Positions 12,310 through 26,021 of a DNA stretch of 64,000 nucleotides are shown here, piece by piece. A program made the translations under genes and the position numbers. Positions within the stretch are counted from its first letter, which is position 1; each line of letters starts with the position of its first letter. The notes under the pieces were generated by a model. It was given only the letters and a program-made list of their open reading frames with translations. It was not told where the DNA came from and searched no databases. Location of the stretch: contig JAKMXF010000055.1 of assembly GCA_024704765.1 (NCBI GenBank), positions 757,400 to 821,399 on the forward strand, written 5' to 3'. The DNA comes from Oopsacas minuta (Eukaryota > Porifera > Hexactinellida > Lyssacinosida > Leucopsacidae).

Positions 12310-13170
12310 CCCGCTCGTAAAATCCAAAAGAGGTAGGGGGCCATTATTTCATGAGGAACGCACCATTCGCCAGGCAACTACAGTTACTGCTCAAATTCTG
12401 AACAAAGTAAAAGATTAATTCAAAGCGATCGAAATAATACTTTCGATCTGTCTGGATTTGAAATTACTGATAAACTACAGGTAGAAAACAATGCAATTAC
12501 CACCATCCTACACGAGGTTTTGGGCATCACCAAGGTTCCTGCTCTTTGGATTCCTCACAAGCCAACTAATGAGTAGGAGTGGTTGATCGATTGGTGCATT
12601 TGTATGCTAACTAAATTCAGAAGTGAAGATTCAAGAGAGGTTAGCAAGATAATTACTGGAGATTCGAGTTGGATCTAGCAATATGACCCAGAAACAAATA
12701 AGAATCACCAATTTGGTTCTTTCCAAGTGAGGGCCCATCAAAAAGTGAAGCATTCTCGAAGTTCCGGAAAAGAAATGATCGCCACTTATGATTTCAAGAG
12801 TGGGCATATTGCACAAATATCTTGTAGAACAGAAAACTGTACTGCTCATATTATTTTAACGTTGTTATGCCACAGTTCTCCGAAATTGGCCAATGTTTCA
12901 TCCAAGATTGAGGACATCTAAGATTTTTTGGCACCACGATAATGCGAGCTCACACAAAACAATCGCAAATCTGGATTTCTCCGCCGAAAACTGGATTCAG
13001 GTATTTCTTCATCCTGCCTATACTCAAGATTTGCCTCCTGTGATTTTTTGTTCCCAAAAGTTAAGAAACAATTGTGTGGAATATCTTTTGACACCCGAGA
13101 AGGAGTGACCGACTATAATTCTGTAAATTCATCCTTTCCAAAAGAAGATTGGAAAGAAAATTATAAATGG
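12310..13170 (+). pseudogene. Mariner transposase relic
   Basis: Fragments in changing frames follow the order of a mariner transposase. They run: IRQATTVTAQILNKVK; then IITGDSSWI followed by a stop and QYDPETNKN, which matches the GDESWIYQYDPET block with the first catalytic Asp; then FWHHDNASSH with the second Asp; then FLHPAYTQDLPP with the third-acid region. Many stops and indels make it an old pseudogene. The element may begin near 12232 (AGGGGTCTGAAAGG) and end near 13289 (GGGCCC before TAGTA), but the terminal repeats are weak. Confidence 0.8.
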
Positions 13171-13752
13171 TTCTAAAGGATGAATCTTTGTCTACAATAT
13201 TTTGGAGATTACTTTGAGAATATCTGACGATTGTAAGCTAGTTGAATAAATATAAGTATGCGAGTCCAAAATTTTCGGTGGGCCCTAGTATAAGCTGTGC
13301 TAAAAAACCATAATCGAAACGATTATCAAGGTATAAAGAATAGTAACAAAACAAATGACATCCATGGTCTCTTGGATAACTCAGAAAATGCAACCTCCTC
13401 ATTAAAGTCTGCATATATTTTGTACATAAACAGTTTTAGAACACAGGGCTGGAATTGGTTAGCCGATTAACCGGTTAACCGCCGCTATATACTAGTTAAC
13501 TGCCAGGATAACTATATTCGGTTAACCGAAAGCGTCATTTCAACCAAAATGTTTAGTATTCATAAGCGTTTGAGACATGCGAAATAAAATATACACGAAT
13601 TTTGCTAATTTGGTATTTATGAGATGTCACATTTTAGGTCCGTATTCTCAAATTTCAATAGTTTAGAAAGATAACATCGCATGACGATTGTATACATAAT
13701 AGCTATGTAGTGATAATTTCAATTTTAGTCACAAAACATGATTGATTGTATT

Positions 13753-16492
13753 CAGTGGCGGCGCTAGAGCATCGCAAGAGGGGGTGCAATGGGGGATTCT
13801 GATAATTTTCAGGGTGTAAAATCATAATTCAGTTAACATAGAATGTATTAATGATTTTAAGTGTTACTCAAATCTAGCGTTCTAAAGGATCAACATAAAT
13901 TAATAACAAAAGGAAAATCTTAAAATCTAATCAAAAGTGCTAAATTATAATTATATTGTTTATTAACACGTTTCCTAACTATTGGGCTGATGCGTGAAAT
14001 TTCAGGCATTAATTATCCTGGAAGCCTCGTATACATGTGATCAGATAATTATTACTTCTATTGTGAGGATTCAAGATTTTAATAATATAAACGTTGTGAG
14101 TACGTATTCTGTCTACTTGTTCCAAATTCATTATGTCCAAAAGACAACTCTGAATTATCTATTTCTGACTCTGTAACTGTTAGACTTTTCGATGTTTCAA
14201 ATACGCCATCTGACAATCAGTACAAGCCAAAGCTTTCGATTTTTCCAACTCGTAGTGGAAAACGATTTCAAAGTGACTGGTATCTAAAGTTCTCATGGAT
14301 TGACTACAGCCAAGAGAGAGATTCCATATTTTGTTTTGCATGCTCACACTTCCGTCAACATGACATTCATGATACTTCACTTCTATCGGCTTTCAGGATT
14401 GGAATCACGATGTCCAAAGCTTCAAAAACATGCTGATAGTTTTTCTCATAAAATGTCACTGATGGCCAAAGTTCAACAGGAGTCAATGACAGGTAGCGTG
14501 ACAGCTCAATTGCACGCCATTTCGCTTAAACTGCTCGAGAAGACTAGGTACTATTTGCGAACTGTGCTGAGGTAGTGAAGCTATGTGCTTGACAGGGCCT
14601 AGCCCTCCAAGGACATCGTGAGTCAAAAAGTAAGAGAAATTGTGCTAACATTCTCGAGATTCTGGCGCTCATTTCCAAGAAAGACAATAATTTTAGCACC
14701 AATTTAAAAGCGCTCAAGTATGCTCGATATACACACCACGACATCCAAAACGAAATTATCGAAACTTTCGCGTCGCTAATAGGGAAAGATATTTTGAAAG
14801 ATGTCAAATTGTCTGAATTGTTTTCCATTCTTGTCGATGAGTCCCGGGATGTAGCGAAAATTGAACAATTAAGTGTATGTCTTCGCTACTTAAAGGATGG
14901 TTCGCCAAGAGAAGAATATATTGGCTATTGGGAAACAGACGGGCTGAGTGCTGGGAAGCTATGCGACCAGATTATCAAGGTTCTTCACGAATTTGGTGTT
15001 GATATTCAGAACACATGCGGTCAAGGATATGATGGTGCGAGTGTGATGTCTGGAAGATTTCGTGGTATCCAGTCTTTGTTTCGGCAGGCCGTACCACACG
15101 CGATCTACGTCCATTGTTATTGCCAATACCTCATTCTAGTTATTGTGGACTTTGTTATGCTGTGCCGTCTGCAGCTCGATTCTTTGCCCTCCTTTAAGAT
15201 CTATACGTGTTTATTTCCTCATCGGTTCCACATCAAAAGTTTCTGGAACTACAAAACGAAATGCATCCCGGTTCCCCAAGCAGAGAGTTAAAGAGACAAT
15301 CTGAAACGAGATGGATCTGTCAGTGGCACGATATCAATACTGCTTTAAAAACCATGGGACCGCTCATTGCTACACTCGAACACTTCGAGGAAATCGACTC
15401 CTCAACTGAGAGGCACACAACAGCCGATTGTTTTTTGAAGGGTCTAAATTTAGAATTCGCAGTATGTCTAATTTCATCTGAAGATATTTTCGGCAGAGCC
15501 AAGGCTAATATAGTTGTTCTTCAGAGTCCCGACAAGGATTCATCACAAGCTGCAGAGTTGGTCCAAGTTTTACAGTCTGATATATAGGAAAAGCTCGTCG
15601 TCAAAAGTATATGGGAATTTCTCATGGAGAAAATTCAAACCCTGCTGGCGGAACATGATTTCTCGGAGCCTCTGGAGAAACGAAGTCGCCGTGTGAGATA
15701 CGATACCCCGCCAGTTGTTGCCAAACCAAGAACGAATTCCGTGAACACGTTTTATACCATGTTTGAAAACCATCCTGGAGTAGTTATAAAGAAGATTTTC
15801 AAACGACGCCATGAAAGTTGCAGGGATCAATTCGCTCAACCCCAAACATCGAAAGAAATGCACATTCGTATCTGTTGAGAGCCTCACAAAATTCTCCAGG
15901 GACTATGCTGCTCATGCAGAGGAGCTGATTCATGAGTGGGCCATACTGCAGAAGATGCTTGACAGTCACGAAAAGAATGCGGAAAAGGTCTCAGAAAGTC
16001 TTGGGATCTGCATCAGATTCTATCAGTTAATGCCGAACCACTTCCTATCTTATAAGAACTTAGTCTGATATGAATGGTACTTCCGATCACTACAGCTTTG
16101 TGTGAAAGGAGTTTCAGCTGCCTCCGTCGAGTAAAAACGTGGTTAAGAAATTCAATATTAGGGCAGAGGTTCTCAGGGCCGGGGTTAGTGACTCTCACAG
16201 ATCGAAATGTGGATTACGATGTTTTCATGGAAAAGTTTTCGCAAACATGTCGATGATTCAATTAAAATAACCAATGTTGATGGAATACTTGTTAGTTATA
16301 ATTAATAATATGAATAAATAATTCATACTTTAGACTCTTATGTGTTCCAGTTTATTTGATATGCTATTACACATAAATAAAATAAAATGCATAGATATCC
16401 CTTGAAACTTCGTCAGCACCCCCTGTAGGGGTGATGACAGAATTTCAAGGCCTACTATAGCACCTCCCAGCACCTCCTTGGCGCCGCCGCTG
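13753..16492 (+). mobile_element. ZMYM/TTF-type hAT nested in a MITE
   Basis: The left end CAGTGGCGGCGCTAG and the inverse of the right end CAGCGGCGGCGCCAAG form the terminal repeat. The octamer ATTGTATT is exactly duplicated at 13745-13752 and 16493-16500. The length is 2740 bp. GC-rich ends (GAGGGGGTGC) contrast with the AT-rich surroundings. It landed inside the MITE described at 13444-16581. Confidence 0.92.
14133..16256 (+). pseudogene. hAT (ZMYM/TTF-type) transposase, heavily broken
   Basis: The reading begins MSKRQL at 14133 but soon stops. It resumes in another frame with a TTF-type finger: WYLKFSWIDYSQERDSIFCF then ACSHFRQHD. A shift gives FQDWNHDVQSFKKHADS, then LVDESRDVAKIEQLSVCLRY (DUF4371-like core with the first catalytic Asp). 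Then come GQGYDGASVMSG and HAIYVHCYCQYL. Another shift near 15225 restores SETRWICQWHDI. After further breaks, the C-terminal dimerisation motif LPITTALCERSFSCLRRVKT appears at about 16075. At least four frameshifts plus stops show it has long been inactive, more decayed than the hAT at 7542. Confidence 0.85.
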
Positions 16493-16628
16493 ATTGTATT
16501 AAGAATGAATGCAGTGGTTAACCACTATCATCTAAACGGTTTTAACCGCCTCCAAAATTCGCTTAACCAACCCGAGCCCTGTAGGACATTTGGAATTTTA
16601 AGATTTTGGACATAGCTTAATAATTAAT

Positions 16629-18279
16629 CAGGGGTCTCGTCAGGATTATGTAATAGGGAGGTGCACTGAATACACTCTGTGCACAATACGTGTTAAAATA
16701 CACACTTAAGGAATAAAGAAGATGATTGCCCGTTTTTGGGTGAATATATAACTTCGAATTACTAGGCTAAAAATACGGTATTACGAGATAATTAAAATAG
16801 AAAAGACCTTTCTTAATTATTGAAGTACGACTGTTTGGATTATTTAACTGTGTGATTCAGAGCTGAATCTTGATATGCCACTGAAAAAGTTGAAGCTTTC
16901 TGAGGGACAACAAAGATTGGGAATAAGTTTCTTCACACCACAAGCATCGATCGAGTCGAACTCTGATACTAATTATCCATGCTCTAAGTTATCTTCTATT
17001 GTAAAATTTGATGCGGGTCCTTTCGGTGGGTCTGAGTCCTCTAGCTCAAGACGTGGTATTACAACTTCTTGGAGATAGTTTGGGGAGTCGAAATGGCGTG
17101 ATATTTATCCTTGGTAATTGTTGAAAGAAGATGGCCTTTACTATCACTATTGTATCAATAATATACACGAAGTTGAAGCCGTTCGGGAGTGTTTATAACT
17201 ATGCCATATACAGAAATAGACCTGACAAACTTGGGAGACATGAGTTGTGCAAAACACAGGCAGATAGTCAGATGGTTTATCAGAAGTGAAAGACCAGAGT
17301 AGCAAATATATCTACTGTAGTTACAATGGTGGAAAGAAGTAACAGACTGACAGTAGAGGAATTCGTCTTCTGTGATGTTATGAGTTGCATTACTATCTCA
17401 ACAAACATGAAATGGCCCATATCACAAATGTTTCGGGTCTGAGAGAGCTGTGTACTACTAGGTAACAAGAGTCAATCATGGAGGAAAAAATCTGGCAATA
17501 CAAACTATGAATCCGAGCAGATAATGGGAGAGATAGTTGAAGTGATAGGCATAATTCTAGAAGAGGAGATTCTCAGTGAAGTAAATAAATCGCCTTTATA
17601 TTCTATCATCCTTGATGAGGCTACAGATATAACTGTGACTAAACAGCTTGGTGTTAGTATACCTTATCTGGATAATAATGCAGTGGTTCGCACTAGGAAT
17701 CTAAAATTGCTAGAAATCATTAATGGAACAGCAGATGTAATAACAGAAACCGTGATTCTTTACCTAACCTCTAAAACACCAGTTACACTTGATATTAGGA
17801 AACTAGCAGGTGGTGCTACTGATGGAGCTTCAGTCATGGTGGGATGTGAACATGGTGTGGTGACTAGAATCAAGCAAGTAGTACCTACATTCATCACTAC
17901 ACCCTGTAGTGCACATAGGTTATCTCTTGCAACCTGTGATGCTAGTGATGCATCTACAATGATCCAAGATTCCAGCGAATTCTGAATTAAATCTATGTCT
18001 TGTTTTCAAGGAGTACTGTGCGTACTTCAGAAGTTTGTGAGATGCAAAACGCACTGAATAAACCTCATTTGAAGCTACAACGCCCTACAGAGACAAGGTG
18101 GCTGTCACATCAAAGTGCAGTAGATGCTCTTCGAAGAAGCATAAAGGCTGTATATGCAACGTTACAGCATGAGGCTGCTGAGGGAGAAGCAACTGCCCAT
18201 GAGTTCTGGAATGAAATTGTAAACCCTACATTCATTGAATCACTACTGCTTCTCTCAAACATTCTTGTGTTTGTCCAAT
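16629..18279 (+). mobile_element. hAT truncated at its 3' end
   Basis: The likely left end is CAGGGGTCTCGTCAGG at 16629, a hAT-type terminus. The transposase reading runs until about 18279 and then stops abruptly at sequence belonging to the foldback MITE. No right terminal repeat is present, so the 3' third, including the dimerisation domain, is missing. The target duplication cannot be assessed. Confidence 0.6.
16875..18279 (+). pseudogene. hAT (ZMYM-type) transposase fragment
   Basis: The reading starts MPLKKLKLSEGQQRLGISFF at 16875 and is then broken at about 17078. Further on, SKWRDIYPWL-like and YHYC pieces suggest the remains of an N-terminal zinc finger. The best-preserved part is 17524-17985: YSIILDEATDITVTKQLGVS (first catalytic Asp region), then GGATDGASVMVG and CSAHRLSLA. 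A shift leads to LQRPTETRWLSHQSAVDALR. The frame runs into the MITE after LLLSNILVFVQ. The similarity is to the DUF4371/ZMYM-like hAT lineage. It is a pseudogene lacking the C-terminal dimerisation region. Confidence 0.8.
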
Positions 18280-18807
18280 GTGGCACAAGTGGCCGCTACC
18301 AAGAGGTTATTTTGGAATTCAAGAGTTAGGATAGTCATATCATTCGAAAGATTACTTCGACTTATTCCTCCTAACCCTAGTTGATCTCCTTGTAGTGGCG
18401 CTTTTCCTGCCACCTGTGCCACTTTTTGAAAAAAGTGGCACAAGTGGGACAAATTGAAATTCTTTTATAACTTTGGTAAAATTGTTCAATCCAATTGGAA
18501 ATTTCAATCTGGGGTAACTCGCCTACGTAGAATTCAAATATCAAGTCAGAAATTGTAGATTCTTAATAGGTTTTGAATTACCACATATTTTGATCATCAA
18601 TAATTATCTAATAATTATTAACAATTAACACCTTCAAAAAGTGTAAATCAAAAATATTTTTTTGACATTCTTTAAAAACATATGTTATTCTATACAAATT
18701 ACTAGACAGCAGCTACGAAAATAGACTACACAATATATAGGAGCGGGAAAGAGTATACAATTTATGAAAATATATTTGTGTGGTCGAATACTTTTGTCCC
18801 CTGACTG
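18280..18807. repeat. Right half of the foldback MITE
   Basis: This is collinear with 39607-40147, from the central TGGCACAAGTG to the terminus GTCGAATACTTTTGTCCCC, then TGACTG, and is followed by TA. The left arm is absent and hAT coding sequence abuts the central palindrome point directly. Confidence 0.85.
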
Positions 18808-18809
18808 TA

Positions 18810-21800
18810 TATTTTATGCTGACAAATCTCAAGAATGAAAAAAGTACAAAATATCACTTCTTGGGATAATGACATGAAGGATACATTCATATCCTGATTC
18901 TCGAGGTAGTAAAATGTTAATAGGGGTGTGGAATGAGACAGGAGAAAACAAAGAGAGAAATTTACACCTCGAGTTATTGTAAATATACCTTACCAACTAT
19001 CAAAAACGTGGACAAAATGATCACGATCCCTCCCAATGAAGTTGTCATTAACCAGTAAAAATAAACTCTTCCACATCATCGAAATTTGTAAATCACATAC
19101 CCTGTACGTCTCATAATGGAAATATAACCTAACCTAACATGTATCAATAGCTATGATGCCTTCTAAATAGATTGTCTTTCAAATAAATAAGCTTATATAG
19201 AATGAAATTACAGGCTGAGACAAGACCGATAACTAATATTTAAGGAACAAAAATTCTAGCACATTCTCTTTAGTAATAATTACAGGTATGTATAAAACAT
19301 CTATAAAAGGCAAGGATCCTGTCGGTGAATGAATATTGAGCAGGTATATATTCAATATATAGAAAGGAGCAAGTAGATGGAAGTGCGAGAGAGAAAGGAA
19401 GAATTAAGTAAGAAAATATATATTCCGTTATCAGGAAGGTAAAATATGTCAATTCATGTATTCACAGCTCAATGGGATAATCTCTCCTAGGACTCACTTC
19501 CTAAACTTACTGGAATCTAAATAAGTCGGTTTAAAGTTAAGTGAATGTCTCATGTTTATATATGTACGTATGTATCTATAATCCCTCCAAAAGGAAATGT
19601 ACACCATAATCACGTTGAAAATAGAATTATGCTAGATCAAACGATCTCCCGCAACAATTGATATTGTATTAGATATTTCAATTTGAAATGAAATCGTAAT
19701 TACGGATCAAAATTTACGAATGAAGAAGCATTCAACTCAATTAGATTTTGGTTTATTGAATATAATCATCGAATGTCACTGCGTACCACAAAATTAAATC
19801 AACAACATGGTATAAGGCCGGTCAATCTATGATTCACCGTTAATGTGATACAATCCATAAAGTGGAACATCCCTAGAATGTGATTGCAAAGTATTATAAC
19901 AGGACACACTATGAAAACATTAAAATGCTTATAATTCTTCTAGGTTAAATCGAAAACAATTTAAAGGTCGATATTGGAAATCAGTGAAAGATTTCGTTTC
20001 ATTCAAGTGATCACTTGAAAAAGTTTGGAAATTAAGTCCAAAAATATCCACGAGTGCAACATCACAGTTCCAGTTTGACTTGGGCCAAAATTTTTAGTTT
20101 CAGCTTTCGCATACTAAATTAACTCGAACTCCAAACAAAATTTCGGCATTTTTTTTTAATTGTTCAAACACTAATTCACATCATTGGAAATTTTAGACTA
20201 ATCATAGCCAACATTTGCACATTACAGACATATGAACTCAGATGGAAAGATTCGTTATGATAAAGCTGGTAGGTTCTTGAGGTACAGTAATAACCATGGA
20301 TGACAATTAATTCTGAAAATCTATGTATAAGTCAAAAACCACAATGATATAACACAACTCACTATTGCTAATACTAGCATATCCCGAATTCACATACCCA
20401 TATAACAAATTTGATATGATATCAACAAGGATCATTATACAGTCATGAATATTGTCATTTATGGAAATAATCAGGATTGTGTAATTGTCGTGGAGAAATC
20501 ATTTCAAAATGCATCATAAGGGTATGGTATATACTGTAATCTGAAATAATGAGTTTTGGCATATCATTGAAAGTTTGTGATTTATTAATGGATACTAAAA
20601 ATAATTAACAATCATGGTGACTACTGCAACTCAAGAACGTGCCAAATTCATCATGACAAATTTTATGTCTCACAAAAGCATCATTATATCCTTTTACTTT
20701 GAAATTAAAGATGCAAATATTTCAATCTAAATCACAGGAAAGAATGGGCAAATTTCTCAAATTATGCTTACGATGCAATGAAATTGGGAAACTTTGAAAT
20801 TATTGTATGTTATGCTTTGGTGATCATTTGATTACATTTCCTTCTGCATTAAAGTAATTTGTGCGATATGAAAATATTCTGTATACTGACAAAAGATCTA
20901 CCATACACTACTATATCTCAGATGGTAAGCTTTATATAGAAAAAGCTAAGGTCAAATAATGATATTGAACTCAATAACCAATCCTCTCATCTGACAGTGC
21001 GAAGTGTTAATGAATCAATACTTGAATGTCAAGGAAGTGTTAATGTATCAATGGGTATTGGGATCTACAATAGATACGTTAGAAGTTTTCAAGTGTCAAC
21101 CAGTAAGCAAAATCTGCTCCTGACTTTTTTGAGGAACAAATTTAAATATAATATGCAGCTATGATCTAGAATGCTTAAGTTAAGTATGTTTCCAATTAGT
21201 CAATATAATCATTCATATATTTATCACAACATAAGTATAAGTGTAAATTTCTCCTACTACCTATTACGCATTAATAAATTGCATTTAAAGTATGTAGATG
21301 GTAGGATTTGATAATACATGAACATATCTACGAGAAATGACAACTCTATATAACGGGCAGAGGCCATCTCTCCAACGTGTTCAGCAAAATATCCTAATTA
21401 TTATATAGAGAGGGGTAAAAAAGCAAGGTTGTTAATAGTGATGTTAACAGCAAACACATTGCGTTAACAACAATTGAATACTGAATAAGCGGTTTCAAAG
21501 TTAATGATATATAGGTAGTGTTATGGTATAGTAATACTATTTGCGGAATTCAGACATGTGAAATAGAGATGTGACAACTTTTGACAACTGTTAGGGAGGA
21601 TGCCTAGAGATGTGACAACTATTTGGCAAATGTTTAGGGGTCGCAGGGAAAATTAGAATAACACTGAACTAGATCATTCAAATGATTAAAATTCTGATAG
21701 CATTAACATATATGATTCAGTGATGATAATATTCAACGATAAATAATGAATTCATCACAAAATTCAACCACAAAGTGTGCTAACAGCTTAGTCGATAAAT

Positions 21801-23146
21801 GAATTTATTTTAAAATAGCATTATAAATTTGAGCCACTATGGGTATTGGAAATAAACCTAACCTTTCATAGGCCCCAGTTAAAGTGCCACATTTCAAACA
21901 AATCGATTTAAGAGACTAAGCAGTCTGCACAGGTTGAAATTATATATTTTTCTTCGCTACGCTCTGATAAAAATTCTATCAAACATTATATTTACAATTT
22001 ACTATGATCATCCTCCATAGAATATTCATTTTGTTTAAAGGAATATAAGTTGAAAAGGTGATATAATAGAATGGATACTGGAGGAGATTTGATCGTTACA
22101 AATTCAAGAGTGTGAAATTCGGAACCAACGTATTGAATTACCCCCATTTGCTGTTTAGAACAATCTCCTACGAGTATTCAAGGGTTATATAATCGGAGAA
22201 TTACATATCTTTAAATGAACTATGGCTAATTTGAAATATATTTTATCCATAAATATAATATAAATATTTAAGGCAGTTGGTAAACTAGATACACAATAAA
22301 TCTAACTGATTCCATATTAAATTATCAAAGTAGTATTGGAAAATCTATTGAAAAACAACTTGATTAAAATAATTCCAACAAATCGAACAATAGAATTAGA
22401 AGTTCAAGCATAGTGTATATGTAAACCATTATATGAATTATTCAGGTCAATACAGATGTATATTATCGTTGGATAGTGACGTCCATTTCGTTAATTTATG
22501 GGAAAAACGAAGAGTGATTTCAAAATTTTGAAGAGCTATTATCTGAAGAATTTCTTTGTGAATAGTAAGAATGTATTTTGGTCAAGAAATTATGATATAA
22601 TTTTGGCTCAAAAGACGCAAAGACAAAATCGCTTAGAAAAGATTATCTGCAGGTTCGATATATGAAACGGCAGACTGAACTAGCTAAGCAGAATGAAACA
22701 AGTGGTCGCTCGACCGTGATAGGATCAATTTAGGGAATAAATTGTAGTAATATTCCTGAAATGTCCTGTATAAAAAGATATCACCAAAATTTAAATGACA
22801 TCAAAACGAAGTGTAACTTTACCCTGATAAAGAAAATCGCCTAAAATGTGATTTGTAGTTAACGGAATTTATACACGTTTCAGAAGTGATCTGATGAGGA
22901 TATGAAATTTAACAATCAACAAACAGCCAAATATCTCACAAATTAGCCCTGTATTGAGATGGCGCTTAACTAATTGGCCAAGGTATCATCAATGTATTGA
23001 CGTACAGTGAAATAACGGTTTTGTTAATAGTTATGAACAATCAGGTGTTAACATTTGATAAATACTAATCACATAATGCATGATAAACAAAATGTAATTT
23101 GAGTTATTTAAATTTTCAGAAATCTAAAAGGAGAAATATACAACAA
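18810..23146. other. Intron, no gene seen
   Basis: Over 4 kb of AT-rich intron without a supportable gene. The only local structure noticed is a direct repeat of TAGAGATGTGACAACT at about 21565 and 21606. It contains no recognised transposon ends. Confidence 0.4.
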
Positions 23147-23741
23147 GTGTGATAGTTAGCAGACTGTTCGACCATGTATACTTCAATCACTAATTTAACA
23201 CACTTCTACTTCGCAGCTTTTAGGGAGATTAATCTCACATGACAGAGGAAAGTTGAACGTTTTACGCAATATGAGTTTTATGTAAAGACTTATCCTTTTT
23301 ATAGGAATATTTTGATCAATTACACATGTGTACGATTTCATTAAGGTAGACTACTTGTAAGTAAGCATTCGATTCTGACACTTCGTATACATATCTGTGC
23401 CATATGAACGTTTATCTAAATTAAATTTCATCAAAAAATATTGAAAACTCGCGGACTTATGACAATTCAAATTATCAGTTGGTAATGGTCATTTAAGGGG
23501 ACTACCTAAAGTAGGATCAGTTCAAACTCACATTTCTTACCCTAAATATAATTGAATCTCAATTATTTTGATATTAATTAATAGATGAGATGTAAACGTT
23601 TATAACAATATCAATATTATCCAGAAATACTGAAAATTATCACTCGCATCAACCTTCTAAAAATCGATAATTAATTGTTGTGAATTTCGAGCTCCAACTT
23701 TGAACTCAATTCTGGAAGTTATTTATCTTCAGAACAGCCTC
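23147..23741. repeat. Large inverted repeat, left arm
   Basis: About 595 bp, running from GTTAGCAGACTGTTCGACC to TTCAGAACAGCCTC, are the reverse complement of 26022-26618 with scattered substitutions and small gaps. The inner half, from TAATGGTCATTTAAGGGG to the GAACAGCC end, is nearly exact. No transposase frame is shared. Confidence 0.9.
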
Positions 23742-26021
23742 AAATTCTACAGATACCTCATTGGTATTCTATAATTCAATTTCCTTAAAAACATAAGGGT
23801 CGCTACTAGCTTTGATTATAGACTTTTGTACTCTAAATATTTTTGTTGAATTTATGTTCAATTTCCTTTCTTAATAAATAAATGTTTTGTATATTTGTAC
23901 TATGACTAACTTGGAAGACTATTACACATTTACGTAATGGGAAGTCAGATTAATATACTTTTTATAGTTCCCAATCTAACTCTCTTTCATCAACAGTTCC
24001 AAATTTAGTTAGGATGTGTAGAGTATATATAAGTTGATTTATTTAATTAATTAAATCATAAATACAAAATAAAATTTGAACCAGTTTTCATAAAAAAAGT
24101 TTCAGAACCAATTACTTAAAATCTTGTTATATCTAGCAACTAAAAAGCAAATCACGCTAATTGGTAGTTCGATTTTAAGTTCCTCTTTTATATAATTCTA
24201 TAATTAAAAATCGACAACCAATCGGTATAATTGTGTGGTGTTAACCAGTAATAGCAGTATCTTTGTAAATTTCTGTAGAAATCATATTTCAGCTTTAATC
24301 ATCTGGAATCCAAAGCTCCAGTTCATTATTGTAAGTCTGAATGAGTTAATGCTAAATAGTAAAAATTATATTCATTCCTTCCATATATTTTGAAACTGAA
24401 CATTACGTAGATACAATGCTGTACACAAAGATATTATAATAATTATACAGGTAATTTCTGAAACACATTCATAGAGATAATATTCAGTATTAAATTATAC
24501 ACAAAATAGTTGTTATACATACACAAGTAATAACAAGATGAATTTACACAAATAATTAAATATTATAGTACTATCATACCACTCTCATCATATACAATTC
24601 TTCCACAAGATGGTTCAAAAAAGTTAAATGTAAATTTAGTATCCAGAGCTATTTTCTCCATATGTTAAACAATTATAAAATACCAACTATTATTACCAAT
24701 ATGCAAATATCAGTCATCTTAAAATTCTGAACAAAGAATGATGCAAAATACTGCACGAAAACTTCAGGAGTATATGTAATACAAATATTACACATACTAC
24801 TTGGATCTTCCACTTCAAAGCTTGATTTAACATGTATGAACCACTTTTCAACAATATAGGTTTTCGAAATTGAATTATTGAGAAGAAAGACAAGTCTGTC
24901 AAGCAGGAGAATACTCTATCCTATCACTTAATTCATTAATCAATAACATAAACTTGTAAAGACTCTATTTTTACATATATATATATATAGTACAGCATAC
25001 TGAACTACTAAATTATGAGATGACAATTACATTCGCCGATGTAGTGTAGATTGATATGATCCGCTGATTGATATCTGCTGAAGAGAGCCTCAAAAGAACG
25101 AACTGTGGAGACTATTTTACATATTACTAGCTGATTTCCTTTCGGTAATTCTAGAGACTAAACAAATATATGTAAAGCATGGACGTAAATACATTATATT
25201 CCTTCATATTATGATTATATTTGAATATATATACAGTCGAAAGTTACCAAAGACGATAACCAAGGGATGGCCGGAATCAGTCGGATAGGCTATATGTGAT
25301 AATATTTCGGAACCAGATTCAAGAGAAAAGGGTGACGGAGGCAGTAATTAAGCCTATTTTCCCTAAAGACCAATAAGTAATATTTATCAATTACCCTGTT
25401 CGGAATATCAAACTTGAGTTGGAATGATCAGTCGTGGGTTTATCTCGATACCAGCAATGAAGAGCAGAATATAAAGAAATGAGAGAGTCGGATAAAGTTT
25501 TGGAATAATTGGAGCATTTCCGAAGAGAGTGCAATTCAATACGAGCATGCGACAACTCAATTTTATCATGAGTATGTCCCGTCAATGAAAATATAATATA
25601 TGCAGACGAAATAATGAAGAGAAAGAAACAAGTGGTATCAAATATGAGAGCAAACGCAAAAGAAAAGATAAAAAGCAAACAAAGCAAAATCAGGAAAATG
25701 GAAAAAAATCAAAATAACTAGTATTATGGCAAAGGGGTGTGCAAATAAATTCTGTCAGTCGATGATCATATTTCATTGAATAGATATAAATAGACCATTC
25801 AAATTTGGAATCGTAACTATCTAAGCTTGACGTCAATCATATCAAACATGACAACCATTTACTGGAGGCTGTCATACTTATATGCATAAATATATTCGGT
25901 TGGAAAATGGTGCAGATAAGAAGTTTATAGGCGCCAAAAGTCTGCAAAAATGTACTAGCGACTCGTTATACATTTTAAAGGAATTGAGTTATAGAATATC
26001 AAAGAGATATCTGTCATTTTA
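23742..26021. other. Spacer between inverted-repeat arms
   Basis: About 2.3 kb without a supportable gene. It includes a short AT dinucleotide run at 24974-24990. A minus-strand frame of 98 codons at 25391-25687 is hydrophobic but lacks context. If the arms are terminal repeats, this is the body of a foldback element. Confidence 0.4.

Larger units (their letters stand above)
13444..16581. mobile_element. hAT-like MITE, split by a later hAT insertion
   Basis: The left end is CAGGGCTGGAATTGGTTAGC. The right end, GGTTAACC-type sequence ending CCAACCCGAGCCCTG at 16581, is its imperfect inverse. Removing the inner hAT and its duplicate octamer leaves about 390 bp with no coding sequence and several TTAACCGG/GGTTAACC palindromes. 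The flanks TTAGAACA and TAGGACAT resemble each other only with a one-base offset, so the target duplication is unresolved. Confidence 0.65.

Noticed and set aside
19125-19140. CCTAACCTAA, similar to the arthropod telomere repeat; TTAGGT also near 36773
   Set aside because: Only one or two units each, so not a telomeric array.
25240-25700. Possible decayed pogo-type coding region on the plus strand
   Set aside because: The frames show some plausible pieces, but no DDE block or terminal repeats were found.
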